Below are positions 8,818 to 17,353 of a stretch of DNA of 44,273 nt, one piece after another. The DNA is from Nocardia carnea (GTDB lineage Bacteria; Actinomycetota; Actinomycetes; Mycobacteriales; Mycobacteriaceae). Below the pieces are notes generated by a model. The model searched no databases. It was not told where the DNA came from and saw only the letters and a list, made by a program, of their open reading frames with translations. The stretch covers positions 1 to 44,273 of the forward strand of contig NZ_JARWOV010000025.1 in NCBI RefSeq assembly GCF_029868855.1, in the 5' to 3' direction. The position numbers were made by a program, and so were the translations under genes. Position 1 is the first letter of the stretch, and each line of letters opens with the position of its first letter.

Positions 8818-9593
8818 TGTTGCTGCGCGACAAAGTGGTCGTCGTCTCGGGTATCGGCCCCGGACTCGGCCAGGCCATCGCGGTGCAGAGCGCGAAGGCC
8901 GGCGCGAAAGTGGTGCTCGCCTCGCGTACCGAGAAACGGTTGCGCAAGGTCGCCGCCGAAATCGAGGAACTGGGCGGACGCGCGCTGGTGGTGCCCACCG
9001 ATATCACCGACGACACGGCGGCACAGGAACTCGTACGGGCCACCCAGGACGAATTCGGCCGGGTGGACGCACTGGTGAACAACGCGTTCGCCATGCCGCC
9101 GATGGCCGACCTCGCCGATGTGGCGATCGACGACCTGCGCGCCAGTTTCGAAACCAACGTCTTCGCCGCACTACGCCTGACCCGACTGTTCGCGCCGGCC
9201 CTCGCCGAACGCAACGGGTCCGTGGTGATGATCAACTCGGCGGTCCTGCGGCACTCCCGGCAACCCTACGGCCCGTACAAGATGACCAAGACCACGTTGC
9301 TGGCACTGGCGCAGAGCCTGGCCACCGAGCTGGGACCCCGGGGTATCCGGGTGAATTCGGTGGCGCCGGGCTGGATCTGGGCCGACACCCTGAAATGGTA
9401 TTTCGACTATCTGGCCAAGGAACGCGGGATCACGGCCGAGGAGGTCTACACGGAGACCGCCGCCGATATCGATCTGCGCCGGCTGCCCGAACCCGACGAA
9501 ATCGCCGACGCCGTCGTCTTCTTCGCCTCCGAGATGTCCCGGGCCATCACCGGGACCTGTCTCGACGTCAACTGCGGCGAATTCCACCACTGA
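8817..9593 (+). CDS. SDR family oxidoreductase, Rv3530c-like
   Basis: A 258-aa classical short-chain dehydrogenase/reductase. The nucleotide-binding turn is GIGPGLG near residue 13, the NNAF motif (NNAG variant) lies near 90, the catalytic serine is in MINSAV near 142 and the YxxxK pair is in PYKMTK near 157. The arginine in ASRTEK after the second strand suggests NADP(H), although this is not decisive. It starts inside the stop of the Rv3531c-like gene and ends 14 bases before the sulfotransferase, with AGGAGA between them, so all three form one operon. The order is that of Rv3531c-Rv3530c-Rv3529c in M. tuberculosis. A hydroxyl/ketone conversion on a steroid or related lipid is the likely role. 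Confidence 0.93.
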   Translation: MLLRDKVVVVSGIGPGLGQAIAVQSAKAGAKVVLASRTEKRLRKVAAEIEELGGRALVVPTDITDDTAAQELVRATQDEFGRVDALVNNAFAMPPMADLADVAIDDLRASFETNVFAALRLTRLFAPALAERNGSVVMINSAVLRHSRQPYGPYKMTKTTLLALAQSLATELGPRGIRVNSVAPGWIWADTLKWYFDYLAKERGITAEEVYTETAADIDLRRLPEPDEIADAVVFFASEMSRAITGTCLDVNCGEFHH

Positions 9594-9607
9594 GGAGAAA
9601 CCAGAAA

Positions 9608-10780
9608 ATGATCGGCAGGGAAGACGTCGGCACGATCGACGATCTGCACGCCTCGGCCACCAAGGTGATCGGCCTGGACGATTTCGGCGCCGACGACTAC
9701 CGCACCGGACTGTCGGTACTGCTGGAATCGTTCGAACGCGATGCCGAACTCACCCCGTTCGGCAACAAGGTCAACCGGGCGTTCCTGCGCGGCGCGCTCA
9801 TCGCCCGCGCGTTGAGCGAAGCCGGCTGGAAACAGTATCCGCAGCACGCCGAGGTCGCGATCGAACGCCCGATCTTCGTCACCGGGCTTCCGCGCTCGGG
9901 CACCACGGCCGTGCATCGGCTGCTCACCGCCGATCCCGGACACCAGGGTCTGGAGATGTGGCTCACCGAGATGCCGCAGCCGCGCCCGCCGCGGGAGACC
10001 TGGGAGCAGAACCCGGTGTTCCAGCGCCTGCAGGCGGCCTACGAAAAGCACCACGTCGAGCATCCCGAGTTCATGGGCGTGCACCATATCTCGGCCGATC
10101 AGGTGGAGGAGTGCTGGCAGCTACTGCGGCAGTCGGCGATGTCGATCTCCTACGAATGCCTGGCCTACCTGCCGCGTTACTCCGAATGGCTGCGCGACCA
10201 GGACTGGACCCCTGCCTACGAACGCCACCGCCGGAATCTGCAGCTGATCGGGCTCAACGATCCGGGGCGCCGGTGGGTACTGAAGAATCCGAGCCATCTG
10301 TTCGCGCTCGACGCTCTGCTGGCCGTGTACCCCGATGCGCTGATCATCCAGATGCACCGGCAGCCGCGCACCATCGTGGCCTCGGTGTGCAGCCTGAACG
10401 AACAGGCCACGGACGGCTGGTCGGAGAAGTTCCGCGGTCCGGTGGTGGGGCAGGCGCAGCTCGAGCTGTGGTCGCGGGGTGCGCGGACGTTCCTCGCCGA
10501 TCGGGCGAAACATCCCGCCGCGCAATTCTGCGATGTGTACTACGAGGATTTCGTCACCGACCCGCTCGCCACCGTCGAACGGATCTACGCGCATTTCGGA
10601 ATCGAATTCACCGAGGCGGCACGCACACAGATGGCCGATCTGCACGGTGAATCCACCTCGGGCGCCGCCCGTCCCGCGCACAAGTACGCGCTGGCCGATT
10701 TCGGGCTCACTGCAGACCAGGTCGACGACGCGTTCGCTCCCTACCTGGCCCGGCACTATCCGGGCGGTAGCCGCAACTAG
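9608..10780 (+). CDS. PAPS-dependent sulfotransferase family protein, Rv3529c-like
   Basis: A 390-aa member of the Sulfotransfer_3 family. The 5'-phosphosulfate-binding loop is TGLPRSGTT near residue 97, and the 3'-phosphate-binding region appears in VLKNPSHLFALDALLAVYPD and MHRQPRTIVASVCSL. Known enzymes of this fold move sulfate from PAPS to hydroxyl groups on lipids, sugars or small molecules. The M. tuberculosis counterpart Rv3529c is in the KstR regulon. What stands out here is the neighbourhood: cysD and cysNC, which make PAPS, lie on the other side of the same control region with a matching operator. No membrane segment is seen. Substrate unknown; a sterol or lipid alcohol is an inference from context. 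Confidence 0.92.
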   Translation: MIGREDVGTIDDLHASATKVIGLDDFGADDYRTGLSVLLESFERDAELTPFGNKVNRAFLRGALIARALSEAGWKQYPQHAEVAIERPIFVTGLPRSGTTAVHRLLTADPGHQGLEMWLTEMPQPRPPRETWEQNPVFQRLQAAYEKHHVEHPEFMGVHHISADQVEECWQLLRQSAMSISYECLAYLPRYSEWLRDQDWTPAYERHRRNLQLIGLNDPGRRWVLKNPSHLFALDALLAVYPDALIIQMHRQPRTIVASVCSLNEQATDGWSEKFRGPVVGQAQLELWSRGARTFLADRAKHPAAQFCDVYYEDFVTDPLATVERIYAHFGIEFTEAARTQMADLHGESTSGAARPAHKYALADFGLTADQVDDAFAPYLARHYPGGSRN

Positions 10781-10782
10781 CC

Positions 10783-10824
10783 GAGTGCCGGACAGTGGGA
10801 GCCGGACCGGCACTCACTGTCCGG
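10783..10824. terminator. overlapping alternative hairpins
   Basis: Two perfect 9-bp stems overlap: GAGTGCCGG with CCGGCACTC (10783-10815), and CCGGACAGT with ACTGTCCGG (10788-10824). They cannot form together. They lie just after the sulfotransferase stop and before the convergent thioesterase. A terminator is the simplest reading. Confidence 0.55.
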
Positions 10825-10914
10825 ACATCCCGGCCGGGCTCAGGGCACCGCCCGGCTGCGCTGCTCGACCCGGCGATGTTGCGTGACGGGCCGCCGTATC
10901 TTCGCGCCCGAGTC

Positions 10915-11583
10915 TCAGGGCTGGCCGGGTTTCAGCACGATGAACAGGCCGTGGGCCTCGGCGCAGAGCAGGTCACCGTCGTGCAGGGTGGCCTTGATCC
11001 ATACCTTGCGCCCCTCCTGCCGTTCGCCCCAGGCGTGCAGCTGCAGTTCCTTGTTCAGGGGCGTGATCGCCCGATAGTCGACGGTGAGTGAGGCCGTCCG
11101 GGTGACCGACCCGGAATACAGCGAACCGGCCAGACCCATCAGATCGTCGAAGCCCAGCGAGACGTATCCGCCGTGCGCCGCCGCGTTCCCGCCCAGATGG
11201 AAGGTCCGGTAGGTGATCCGGGCCCGGACACCGTCCGGTTTCGCGCGGTCCACGCGGTAGGGCGGCAGGGTCACATTGCCCCGCGACGGCAGGTCGAACC
11301 GAGTCCAGCCGGGCGCGTCCCATTCCTCGTGCACGTGGGTGGCGAGCCGGTCGTTGAGCTTTTCCAGGATGCCGGCCGCTTCCTGCACCAGATCGTCCGG
11401 CGGTACCGCCAGCCGCGCCCGGTCCATGAGGGTGCGGACCTGTTCGACGAAATCGCCGTAGTGGGGACCGCCGCGGCTGGTATCCACCGACCGGATCTGG
11501 TTCATCAGCTCCGACATCGGCCGGAACCCGCCTTCGTGATGCTCCGCGCTGGGGAGTGCGTTCCCGGCCTCGTCTTCGCTCAT
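10915..11583 (-). CDS. hotdog-fold thioesterase (PaaI-like)
   Basis: A 222-aa protein whose C-terminal half is a hotdog-fold acyl-CoA thioesterase of the PaaI/4HBT superfamily. The motif GGNAAAHGGYVSLGFDDLMG near residues 131-150 is the usual active-site helix, and LTVDYRAITPLNKELQLHAW is the following strand pair. The first 90 residues are helical and specific to actinobacterial versions. It would hydrolyse an acyl-CoA thioester in the cytosol; the chain type cannot be told. It converges on the sulfotransferase operon and is not part of it. The ATG at 11583 begins MSEDEAGN; a second ATG about 22 residues on is an alternative. Confidence 0.85.
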   Translation of the reverse strand: MSEDEAGNALPSAEHHEGGFRPMSELMNQIRSVDTSRGGPHYGDFVEQVRTLMDRARLAVPPDDLVQEAAGILEKLNDRLATHVHEEWDAPGWTRFDLPSRGNVTLPPYRVDRAKPDGVRARITYRTFHLGGNAAAHGGYVSLGFDDLMGLAGSLYSGSVTRTASLTVDYRAITPLNKELQLHAWGERQEGRKVWIKATLHDGDLLCAEAHGLFIVLKPGQP

Positions 11584-11803
11584 GAGAACACGTTATCGTT
11601 CGGGCTCGTGGCTGCGGCAGGCCGGGCCACTCCCGCCCGCCGGCGCACCGGCCGTTCTCGTGCTGCTCGAGCCGCGTAGGCTGCCCGGCAACGGTTGCCG
11701 GCGTACCTCTTCGCCGGGCGGCCGGCGCCCGTTCGTGGGAGGATTTCCCGACGGGGTGATACGCACGCGGGGCGGTCGGCTCGGGCCGCCGGGAGGACGA
11801 CAG

Positions 11804-12262
11804 ATGCCGACGACGCCACTGACCCAGCAGAACTTCCAGACGGTCGTGGCCGCCAACCATATTGTGCTGGTGGACTTCTGGGCGACCTGGTGCGGTTGGT
11901 GCACCCGATTCGCGCCGGTCTACGAGGCGTCCTCCGAAACACATCGCGATATCGTGCACGCCACGGTCGAGGCCGAGGCCGAACCCGCGCTGGCGGCGGC
12001 CGGGCAGGTCGACCGCTACCCGTGGATCATGGCATTCCGCGAAGGCACCCTGGTGCATTCGCAGGCCGGGTTCCTGCCCGCCGACCAGCTCGAGGAACTG
12101 GTCCAGCAGATCCGGTGGATGGATATGGAGACCTTCCGGCGCGAACACGGACAGCCGTCCCGCGGGGCGACGGTCCCGGCCGCGGCGGAATCCACGGCCG
12201 GCCGGGCCGGGCCCGCACCCGGGCCCCAGTCCTACGGCTGGCCCGGTCTGCGGCCCGCGTGA
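11804..12262 (+). CDS. thioredoxin-fold protein
   Basis: A 152-aa thioredoxin-fold protein. VLVDFWATWCGWCTRFAPVY around residues 21-40 holds a WCGWC active site in place of the usual WCGPC. The cis-proline strand is YPWIMAFREG near 72. A Pro/Gly/Ala-rich tail of about 40 residues follows the fold. No signal peptide is seen, so it is probably a cytosolic disulfide reductase or redox partner. The ATG at 11804 has GGGAGGA six bases upstream. Its stop overlaps the kinase start (GTGA), so the two are translationally coupled and may work together, for example in redox control of the kinase; that is inference. Confidence 0.9.
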   Translation: MPTTPLTQQNFQTVVAANHIVLVDFWATWCGWCTRFAPVYEASSETHRDIVHATVEAEAEPALAAAGQVDRYPWIMAFREGTLVHSQAGFLPADQLEELVQQIRWMDMETFRREHGQPSRGATVPAAAESTAGRAGPAPGPQSYGWPGLRPA

Positions 12263-13677
12263 ACGGCACACTCGAACCGGGTGCGGTATTCGCCGGCTAC
12301 CGCATCGAACGGCTCCTCGGAACAGGCGGCATGGGACAGGTGTATCTGGCCCGCGACCGTGATCTGCCGCGTTCGGTCGCCCTGAAACTGCTGCACCCGG
12401 TCGCCGGGAACGATCAGGAGATCCGGGCCCGTTTTCTGCGCGAGGCCGATACCGTCGCGCGGCTCGCTCACCCGAATATCGTCGCCGTCTACGCTCGCGG
12501 GGAAGAACAGAACCGCCTCTGGATGGCGATGCAGTACATCGAGGGCACCGATGCCGCAGACGTCCTGCGTGACGGACCCGTCCGGCCCGACCACGCCGTG
12601 CGGATCATCGAAGAAACCGCGCGCGCCCTCGACCACGCGCATACCGCCGGAATCCTGCACCGCGATGTGAAACCCGCGAACATCCTGCTGGCCTGGGGCG
12701 AACACCAGCGCGTGTATCTCTCTGATTTCGGCATCGCCAAAGCACTCGACCGTTCCGGCGGGCTCACCCGCACCGGCGAGCTGTACGCGAGCTTCCACTA
12801 CGCCGCGCCCGAATACTTCGAGATGCGACCCGATATCGATCGCCGTGCGGATGTGTACTCGCTGGGCTGCACGCTGTTCTACCTGCTTACCGGTCGATTG
12901 CCATACCCGGCGACCACCACCGGCGCACTGATCAACGCCCACCTCAATGCCCCGGTGCCGCGGCCGTCCGCGACCGATCCCCGGCTACCCCGCGGTTTCG
13001 ACGGGGTGATCGCCAAGGCCATGGCGAAGAACCCGTACGAGCGTTTCGCCGACTGCGGTGGACTGGCGCTGGCCGCGCGCCGGGCGCTCACCGCACCGGC
13101 GGTCACCATGCCGGCGACCCTGTCCGTACCGCCGGCCGCGCCGCCCGCGCCGCCTCCGCCGCGCCTCCGCAGGCGGGTGCTGATCCCACTCGCCGCAGTG
13201 GTCGCCGTGGCGGTATTCGGTACGGCGGCCTGGCTCACCGGGTTCTCGCGCACCGGCGCCGCCGGCCCCGGCAGTCCACCGGCTCCCCCCGCGAATGCGA
13301 AAGCCGCCGCCGAACAGGCCGCCTGCGCCTACAGCACTCTTGTCGGCACCTACGACTACGCGGACCCGGCAGGCTGGGAACAGCAAGTGCAGGCCGGCGC
13401 CACCGGACAGTGGAAGAGTCAGGCCGAAACCGTCCTGCCGATGGCCCGGGTGCTCATCTCCTCCGATCCGGAGCATTCCCGGGTCGACGAGGCGACCTGC
13501 GTGGCGACGATGAGCGCGAATGACACCCGCGCCGAGGTCCGGGTACAGCTCACGACCCTCAACGCCGAACCCGGTGCCGCCGAGACACCCAGGGAACTCT
13601 CGGTGTCCACCGTGATGGAACTCGTCGACGGCCGGTGGCTGTGCAGCGTGTTCAATGCGCCGTTCCTGCCGGGGTGA
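12259..13677 (+). CDS. membrane Ser/Thr protein kinase (PknB type)
   Basis: A 472-aa transmembrane kinase. The catalytic domain (residues about 12-270) shows LLGTGGMGQVYLARDRD, VALKLL with the ATP lysine, HRDVKPANILL, DFGIAK and AAPEYFE, so all key residues are present. A short Pro-rich linker leads to one membrane helix (LIPLAAVVAVAVFGTAAWL, near 310-330). The outer domain of about 130 residues has three cysteines and no PASTA repeats. Its start (ACAYSTLVGTYDYADPAGW) resembles NTF2-like domains of Mce-associated proteins. The GTG overlaps the thioredoxin stop by four bases. The likely job is sensing an extracytoplasmic or redox signal; substrates are unknown. Confidence 0.93.
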   Translation: MNGTLEPGAVFAGYRIERLLGTGGMGQVYLARDRDLPRSVALKLLHPVAGNDQEIRARFLREADTVARLAHPNIVAVYARGEEQNRLWMAMQYIEGTDAADVLRDGPVRPDHAVRIIEETARALDHAHTAGILHRDVKPANILLAWGEHQRVYLSDFGIAKALDRSGGLTRTGELYASFHYAAPEYFEMRPDIDRRADVYSLGCTLFYLLTGRLPYPATTTGALINAHLNAPVPRPSATDPRLPRGFDGVIAKAMAKNPYERFADCGGLALAARRALTAPAVTMPATLSVPPAAPPAPPPPRLRRRVLIPLAAVVAVAVFGTAAWLTGFSRTGAAGPGSPPAPPANAKAAAEQAACAYSTLVGTYDYADPAGWEQQVQAGATGQWKSQAETVLPMARVLISSDPEHSRVDEATCVATMSANDTRAEVRVQLTTLNAEPGAAETPRELSVSTVMELVDGRWLCSVFNAPFLPG

Positions 13678-13775
13678 TCCGCTGTGAGGGTTTGCACACC
13701 GCTGGAACGGGGCATCGTCGATAGCGTCCGGTTCGCTACGCATAAGCTGGCCGGGCTGCACGATGGAGGTAAGTC

Positions 13776-14597
13776 TTGACGGTCGAGGTACTGGCCGACC
13801 CGGAACCGGGCGGGTCGTGGCAGGGCGGGCAACAGCCGGTCCGGCCGGCTCCACCGGTATCGATGATCGAGCGGATGACATTGATCCTGGACGCGTTCGC
13901 GCCTGCCACACCGGTGCTCACGCTGCACGATCTGGTGGAGCGCACCGGCTTGCCCCGGTCCACGGTGCACCGCATCCTCGATCAGATGATCCGGTTGCGC
14001 TGGCTCGCGCATTCGCCCGGGGGTTATCGCCTCGGCCTGCGCACGCTGGAACTGGGCGGACTGGCGGCCGGGCACAACGAACTGCGCGCAGTGATCGGTC
14101 CGCTACTGCACGAACTGTGCCAGCGGACCGCCTCGGTGGGACATCTCGGTGTCCTGGACGGCCGGGACGTGGTGTACCTGGACAAAACCGGTGGCCGTAA
14201 CAGCGCCACCGTCCCCACCCGGGTCGGCGGCCGGTTGCCCGCGCACAGCACCGCCCTCGGTAAAGCGCTACTGGCCAGCCTGGATCCCGGCGTCGTGGAA
14301 ACCTCGCTGCGGGAACAGCTTCCCCGGCTCACCGCCCGTACGATCGGGGACCGGCTGGAACTGCACCGGGAACTGGCCCGGATCCGCAGCCGCCAGGGGG
14401 TGGCCGTGGACAACGAGGAGGCGGTCACCGGAATCGGCTGTGTAGCAGTACCCGTGCGACGCCGGGGAGTGGCGGTGGCGGCCCTGTCGCTCGCCACGCG
14501 GATCGGTGCCGGACGCCCCGTCGTGGACACCGGCCTCCAAGCCCGGCAACTGGGTGCGCTGGCGGCCGAAGCGGGCCGGCTGCTCTCCCGCGAGTGA
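13776..14597 (+). CDS. IclR family transcriptional regulator
   Basis: A 273-aa IclR-type regulator. The DNA-binding domain spans about residues 28-90 (MIERMTLILDAFAPATPVLT, HDLVERTGLPRSTVHRILDQ). The effector domain follows, with VGHLGVLDGRDVVYLDKTGG, LPAHSTALGKALLA and, near the end, EEAVTGIGCVAVPVRRRGVA. The start is a TTG at 13776, supported by GGAGGT five bases upstream. It converges on the FAD dehydrogenase gene across about 300 bases and has no obvious divergent partner, so its target is not clear from position. FAD-dependent dehydrogenases of the adjacent type are common IclR targets, which is only a suggestion. Confidence 0.9.
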   Translation: MTVEVLADPEPGGSWQGGQQPVRPAPPVSMIERMTLILDAFAPATPVLTLHDLVERTGLPRSTVHRILDQMIRLRWLAHSPGGYRLGLRTLELGGLAAGHNELRAVIGPLLHELCQRTASVGHLGVLDGRDVVYLDKTGGRNSATVPTRVGGRLPAHSTALGKALLASLDPGVVETSLREQLPRLTARTIGDRLELHRELARIRSRQGVAVDNEEAVTGIGCVAVPVRRRGVAVAALSLATRIGAGRPVVDTGLQARQLGALAAEAGRLLSRE

Positions 14598-14645
14598 GGC
14601 CCGGAACCGTGCGGAACAGCCGCCACCCGCGCGTACTGGAGGTAC

Positions 14646-14894
14646 GTGGGCAGCAATTCCTCTGGCGGTGGTGTCTCCACGGCGGGGGTCGTCCGGACAC
14701 AACGCGGTTGGCTGAACTCGAACGAGCCCGGCACGGCCCGGGCGCTCCTCGACGCGGCCGTCCGGCGCGGCTGTTCGGCCGAAGGACGCTCAGCCGGTCC
14801 ACGGGACGGCTGGGTACTCTTCGATGAGGCGCACGCGGAATCGACGGCAGCTCGACGACACGACGAGGCCCCGGGCCGGGATTGTCCGAGGTGA
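14646..14894 (+). CDS. small hypothetical protein
   Basis: An 82-aa frame with a GTG start and GGAGGT three bases upstream, which is a close spacing. The middle (GWLNSNEPGTARALLDAAVR, then GWVLFDEAHA) reads like a compact alpha/beta domain with no low-complexity bias, unlike other frames of the region. I do not recognise the family with certainty. It lies in the gap between the IclR gene and the convergent FAD dehydrogenase. It may be a genuine small gene or the remains of one. Confidence 0.45.
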   Translation: MGSNSSGGGVSTAGVVRTQRGWLNSNEPGTARALLDAAVRRGCSAEGRSAGPRDGWVLFDEAHAESTAARRHDEAPGRDCPR

Positions 14895-14902
14895 CGGCCA
14901 GG

Positions 14903-16600
14903 TCAGGATTTTGTCAGTGACCGCGCGAGCGCACGGCCCGCGGCGCGGCCGGAAAAGATGCATCCGCCGAGGAACGTTCCTTCCAGCGCGTTGTAGCCGT
15001 GCAGGCCGCCGCCGCCGAATCCGGCGACCTCACCCGCGGCGTACAGCCCGGGGAAAGGAGTGCCGTCGGGGCGCATCACCCGGGAGTCCAGATCGGTTTG
15101 CAGGCCGCCGAGCGTTTTCCGGGTGAGGACATTGAGCCGGACCGCGATGAGCGGCCCGGCGGCCGGGTCGAGGATGCGGTGGGGTTTCGCCACCCGGGCG
15201 GTCTTGTCGCCGAAGAAGGTACGCGCGTTGTGGATCGCGGTCACCTGGGCATCCTTGCTGAACTTGTTGGTGATCTCCCGGTCGCGTGCGACGATCTGTC
15301 GTTCCATGTCCGCATGGTCGAGTTGCGGGCCGCGGGCGAGCGCGTTCATACCGTCCACCAGTTCGCGCAGACTGTCGGCGACCACGAAATCGATGCCGTG
15401 CTCTTTGAACGCCTCCACGGGGGCGGGCGCGCCCTTGGTGAACCTGCTGCGCACCGTGCTGAGCCGGTCCTTGCTGGTGATATCCGGGTTCTGCTCCGAT
15501 CCCGAGAGCGCGAATTCCTTCTCGATGATGGCCTGGGTCAGCACGAACCACGAATAGTCGTGGCCGGTCGACAGAATGGCCTTCATCGTGGAGTTGGTAT
15601 CGAAACCCGGGAAACACGGTGCCGGCAGCCGTTTACCGTTTGCGTCGAACCACAGCGACGACGGGCCGGGAATGATGCGGATCGCATGGTCGGGCCAGAT
15701 CGGGTCCCAGTTGTTGACCCCCTCGGTGTAGTGCCACATACGGTCCCGGTTCACCAGGGCGGCGCCGGCGGATTCGGCGATACCGAGCATCCGGCCGTCC
15801 ACATGAGCGGGAACCCCGGAGATCATGGTGCGCGGCGCGGGACCCAGCCGGTCGACCGGCCAGTTCCGCCGGATGAGATCGTGATTGTGACCGATACCGC
15901 CGGAGGTGACCACGACGGCGCCGGCCCGGAATTCGAAATCGTCCACCACGGTGTGTGAAGTGGCGACCCCGCGAGGTAGCTCCGTGGGTTCCAGCACACT
16001 GCCGCGGACCCCGGTGACCGCGCCGTCGTCGACGAGCAGGTCGTCGACCCGATGCCGGAACGCGAACCGCACCAGGCCGTTGCGCTCCGCCTCCAGGACC
16101 GGATTCAGGAAGACCTCGAGTACGCCGGGGCCCGTGCCCCAGGAGATATGGAACCGCGGCACCGAATTGCCGTGACCGTCGGCAAGCGCTCCACCGCGTT
16201 CGGCCCAGCCGACCAGGGGAGTGACCCGCAGGCCCAGGTCGTAGAGGTAGTCGCGTTTCTCGGTGGCCGCGAACCGTACATAGGCCTGCGCCCACTGCCG
16301 TGCCCAGTGGTCTTCGTCGTCGCGGTCGAATCCGGCCGAACCCAGCCAGTCCTGCAGGGCGAGTTCGTAGGAGTCGTGGATGCCGAGCCGCCGCTGTTCC
16401 GGGCTGTCCACGAAGAACAACCCGCCGAGCGACCAGAAGGCCTGCCCACCCAGATTGTTGCGGTTCTCCTGGTCGACGACGAGAACGCGATGCCCGGCCC
16501 TGGTCAGTTCGTAGGTGGCGACGAGTCCGGCCAATCCGGCGCCGACGACGATCACGGGAAACTCGTCGGAGGCCCGGTCACCGGGGGAGGTTTCGGACAC
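14903..16600 (-). CDS. FAD-dependent dehydrogenase, Rv0785-like
   Basis: A 565-aa flavoprotein of the fumarate reductase/3-ketosteroid dehydrogenase superfamily. The dinucleotide motif VVGAGLAGLVATYELTRAG is at residues 18-36. GGQAFWSLGGLFFVDSP follows, and the C-terminal FAD site is GLYAAGEVAGFGGGGLHGYN near 515-534. Length and these features match M. tuberculosis Rv0785 and the actinobacterial FAD-binding dehydrogenases related to KstD, although the Tyr/Tyr pair of true KstD enzymes cannot be confirmed here. Start GTG at 16600 with AAGGGTGA upstream. It lies 69 bases after heme oxygenase on the same strand, so the two may be co-transcribed. Substrate unknown. Confidence 0.9.
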   Translation of the reverse strand: MSETSPGDRASDEFPVIVVGAGLAGLVATYELTRAGHRVLVVDQENRNNLGGQAFWSLGGLFFVDSPEQRRLGIHDSYELALQDWLGSAGFDRDDEDHWARQWAQAYVRFAATEKRDYLYDLGLRVTPLVGWAERGGALADGHGNSVPRFHISWGTGPGVLEVFLNPVLEAERNGLVRFAFRHRVDDLLVDDGAVTGVRGSVLEPTELPRGVATSHTVVDDFEFRAGAVVVTSGGIGHNHDLIRRNWPVDRLGPAPRTMISGVPAHVDGRMLGIAESAGAALVNRDRMWHYTEGVNNWDPIWPDHAIRIIPGPSSLWFDANGKRLPAPCFPGFDTNSTMKAILSTGHDYSWFVLTQAIIEKEFALSGSEQNPDITSKDRLSTVRSRFTKGAPAPVEAFKEHGIDFVVADSLRELVDGMNALARGPQLDHADMERQIVARDREITNKFSKDAQVTAIHNARTFFGDKTARVAKPHRILDPAAGPLIAVRLNVLTRKTLGGLQTDLDSRVMRPDGTPFPGLYAAGEVAGFGGGGLHGYNALEGTFLGGCIFSGRAAGRALARSLTKS

Positions 16601-16669
16601 GGTTCACCCTTCGCTCACGGTAGTTACCGGCGGGAAACTTATCAGACCCGTGGGAGGCCCGAGTGGAGT

Positions 16670-17353
16670 TCAGCCCGGACGTGGGACCGCGAATTCGGCG
16701 GCCAGTTCGGTGAACACCGCGCGATTCAATACGAAGGCCCGTTTACCCTCGTCCAGAATGCGGCGCTGTTCGAGTTCGTCGGCGCCGATACGGTCGAGCA
16801 GGGCACGGTATTCCCGTTTGAACGCCGCCGGATTACCGATACCGTCGAAAACGTAGAAGCGAACGCCGTCCCCGCGATGCGGCAGATCCCAGAGCTTTTC
16901 GGCATGCCCGCGGATCACCTGTCCGCCCGACAGATCGCCCAGGTACCGCGTGTAGTGGTGCGCGATATAGCCGCCCGGCCAGGTGCGAGCGCATTCTTCG
17001 ATCCGCGCGGCGTAGGCGGCGGTGGCCGGGAGCGGATCCAGCTGTTCCCGCCAGCCGGGCCCGGTCAGATGTGCCAGATCACGTTCGAGCTCTGCCGTAC
17101 GCGCGAGTTCCGGTTTGATGAACGGGCCCGCCACCGGATCGCCGGCGAGGGCGGCGCTGTGATCTTCCAGCGCCCGGTAGATGAACCAGAGTTGCGCGGT
17201 GTAGCGGCGGTAGGACTCGATGCCGAGTGTGCCGGCGAGCATCTCGGTGATGAAGGTCGAATTCTCCGCTTCCTCGTGCTCGCGCGCGGTGGCCTCCCGG
17301 ATCCGGGTGGAAAAGGGGGCGGCCGGATCGGCGGTCTCGGTGGTCTCCGGCAT
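16670..17353 (-). CDS. hmuO: biliverdin-producing heme oxygenase
   Basis: A 227-aa heme oxygenase of the HmuO/HO-1 fold, which opens heme to biliverdin, CO and ferrous iron. The proximal histidine is in ATAREHEEAENSTFI near residue 22. The distal helix has the hallmark LGDLSGGQ near 142, preceded by YIAHHYTRYLG. The length matches HmuO of Corynebacterium. The ATG at 17353 is chosen because GGAAGGG stands about seven bases upstream; a TTG at 17359 is also in frame. No heme-uptake genes are next to it, and no iron-box sequence was recognised in the 136-base gap upstream. It may share a transcript with the FAD dehydrogenase downstream. Confidence 0.93.
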   Translation of the reverse strand: MPETTETADPAAPFSTRIREATAREHEEAENSTFITEMLAGTLGIESYRRYTAQLWFIYRALEDHSAALAGDPVAGPFIKPELARTAELERDLAHLTGPGWREQLDPLPATAAYAARIEECARTWPGGYIAHHYTRYLGDLSGGQVIRGHAEKLWDLPHRGDGVRFYVFDGIGNPAAFKREYRALLDRIGADELEQRRILDEGKRAFVLNRAVFTELAAEFAVPRPG

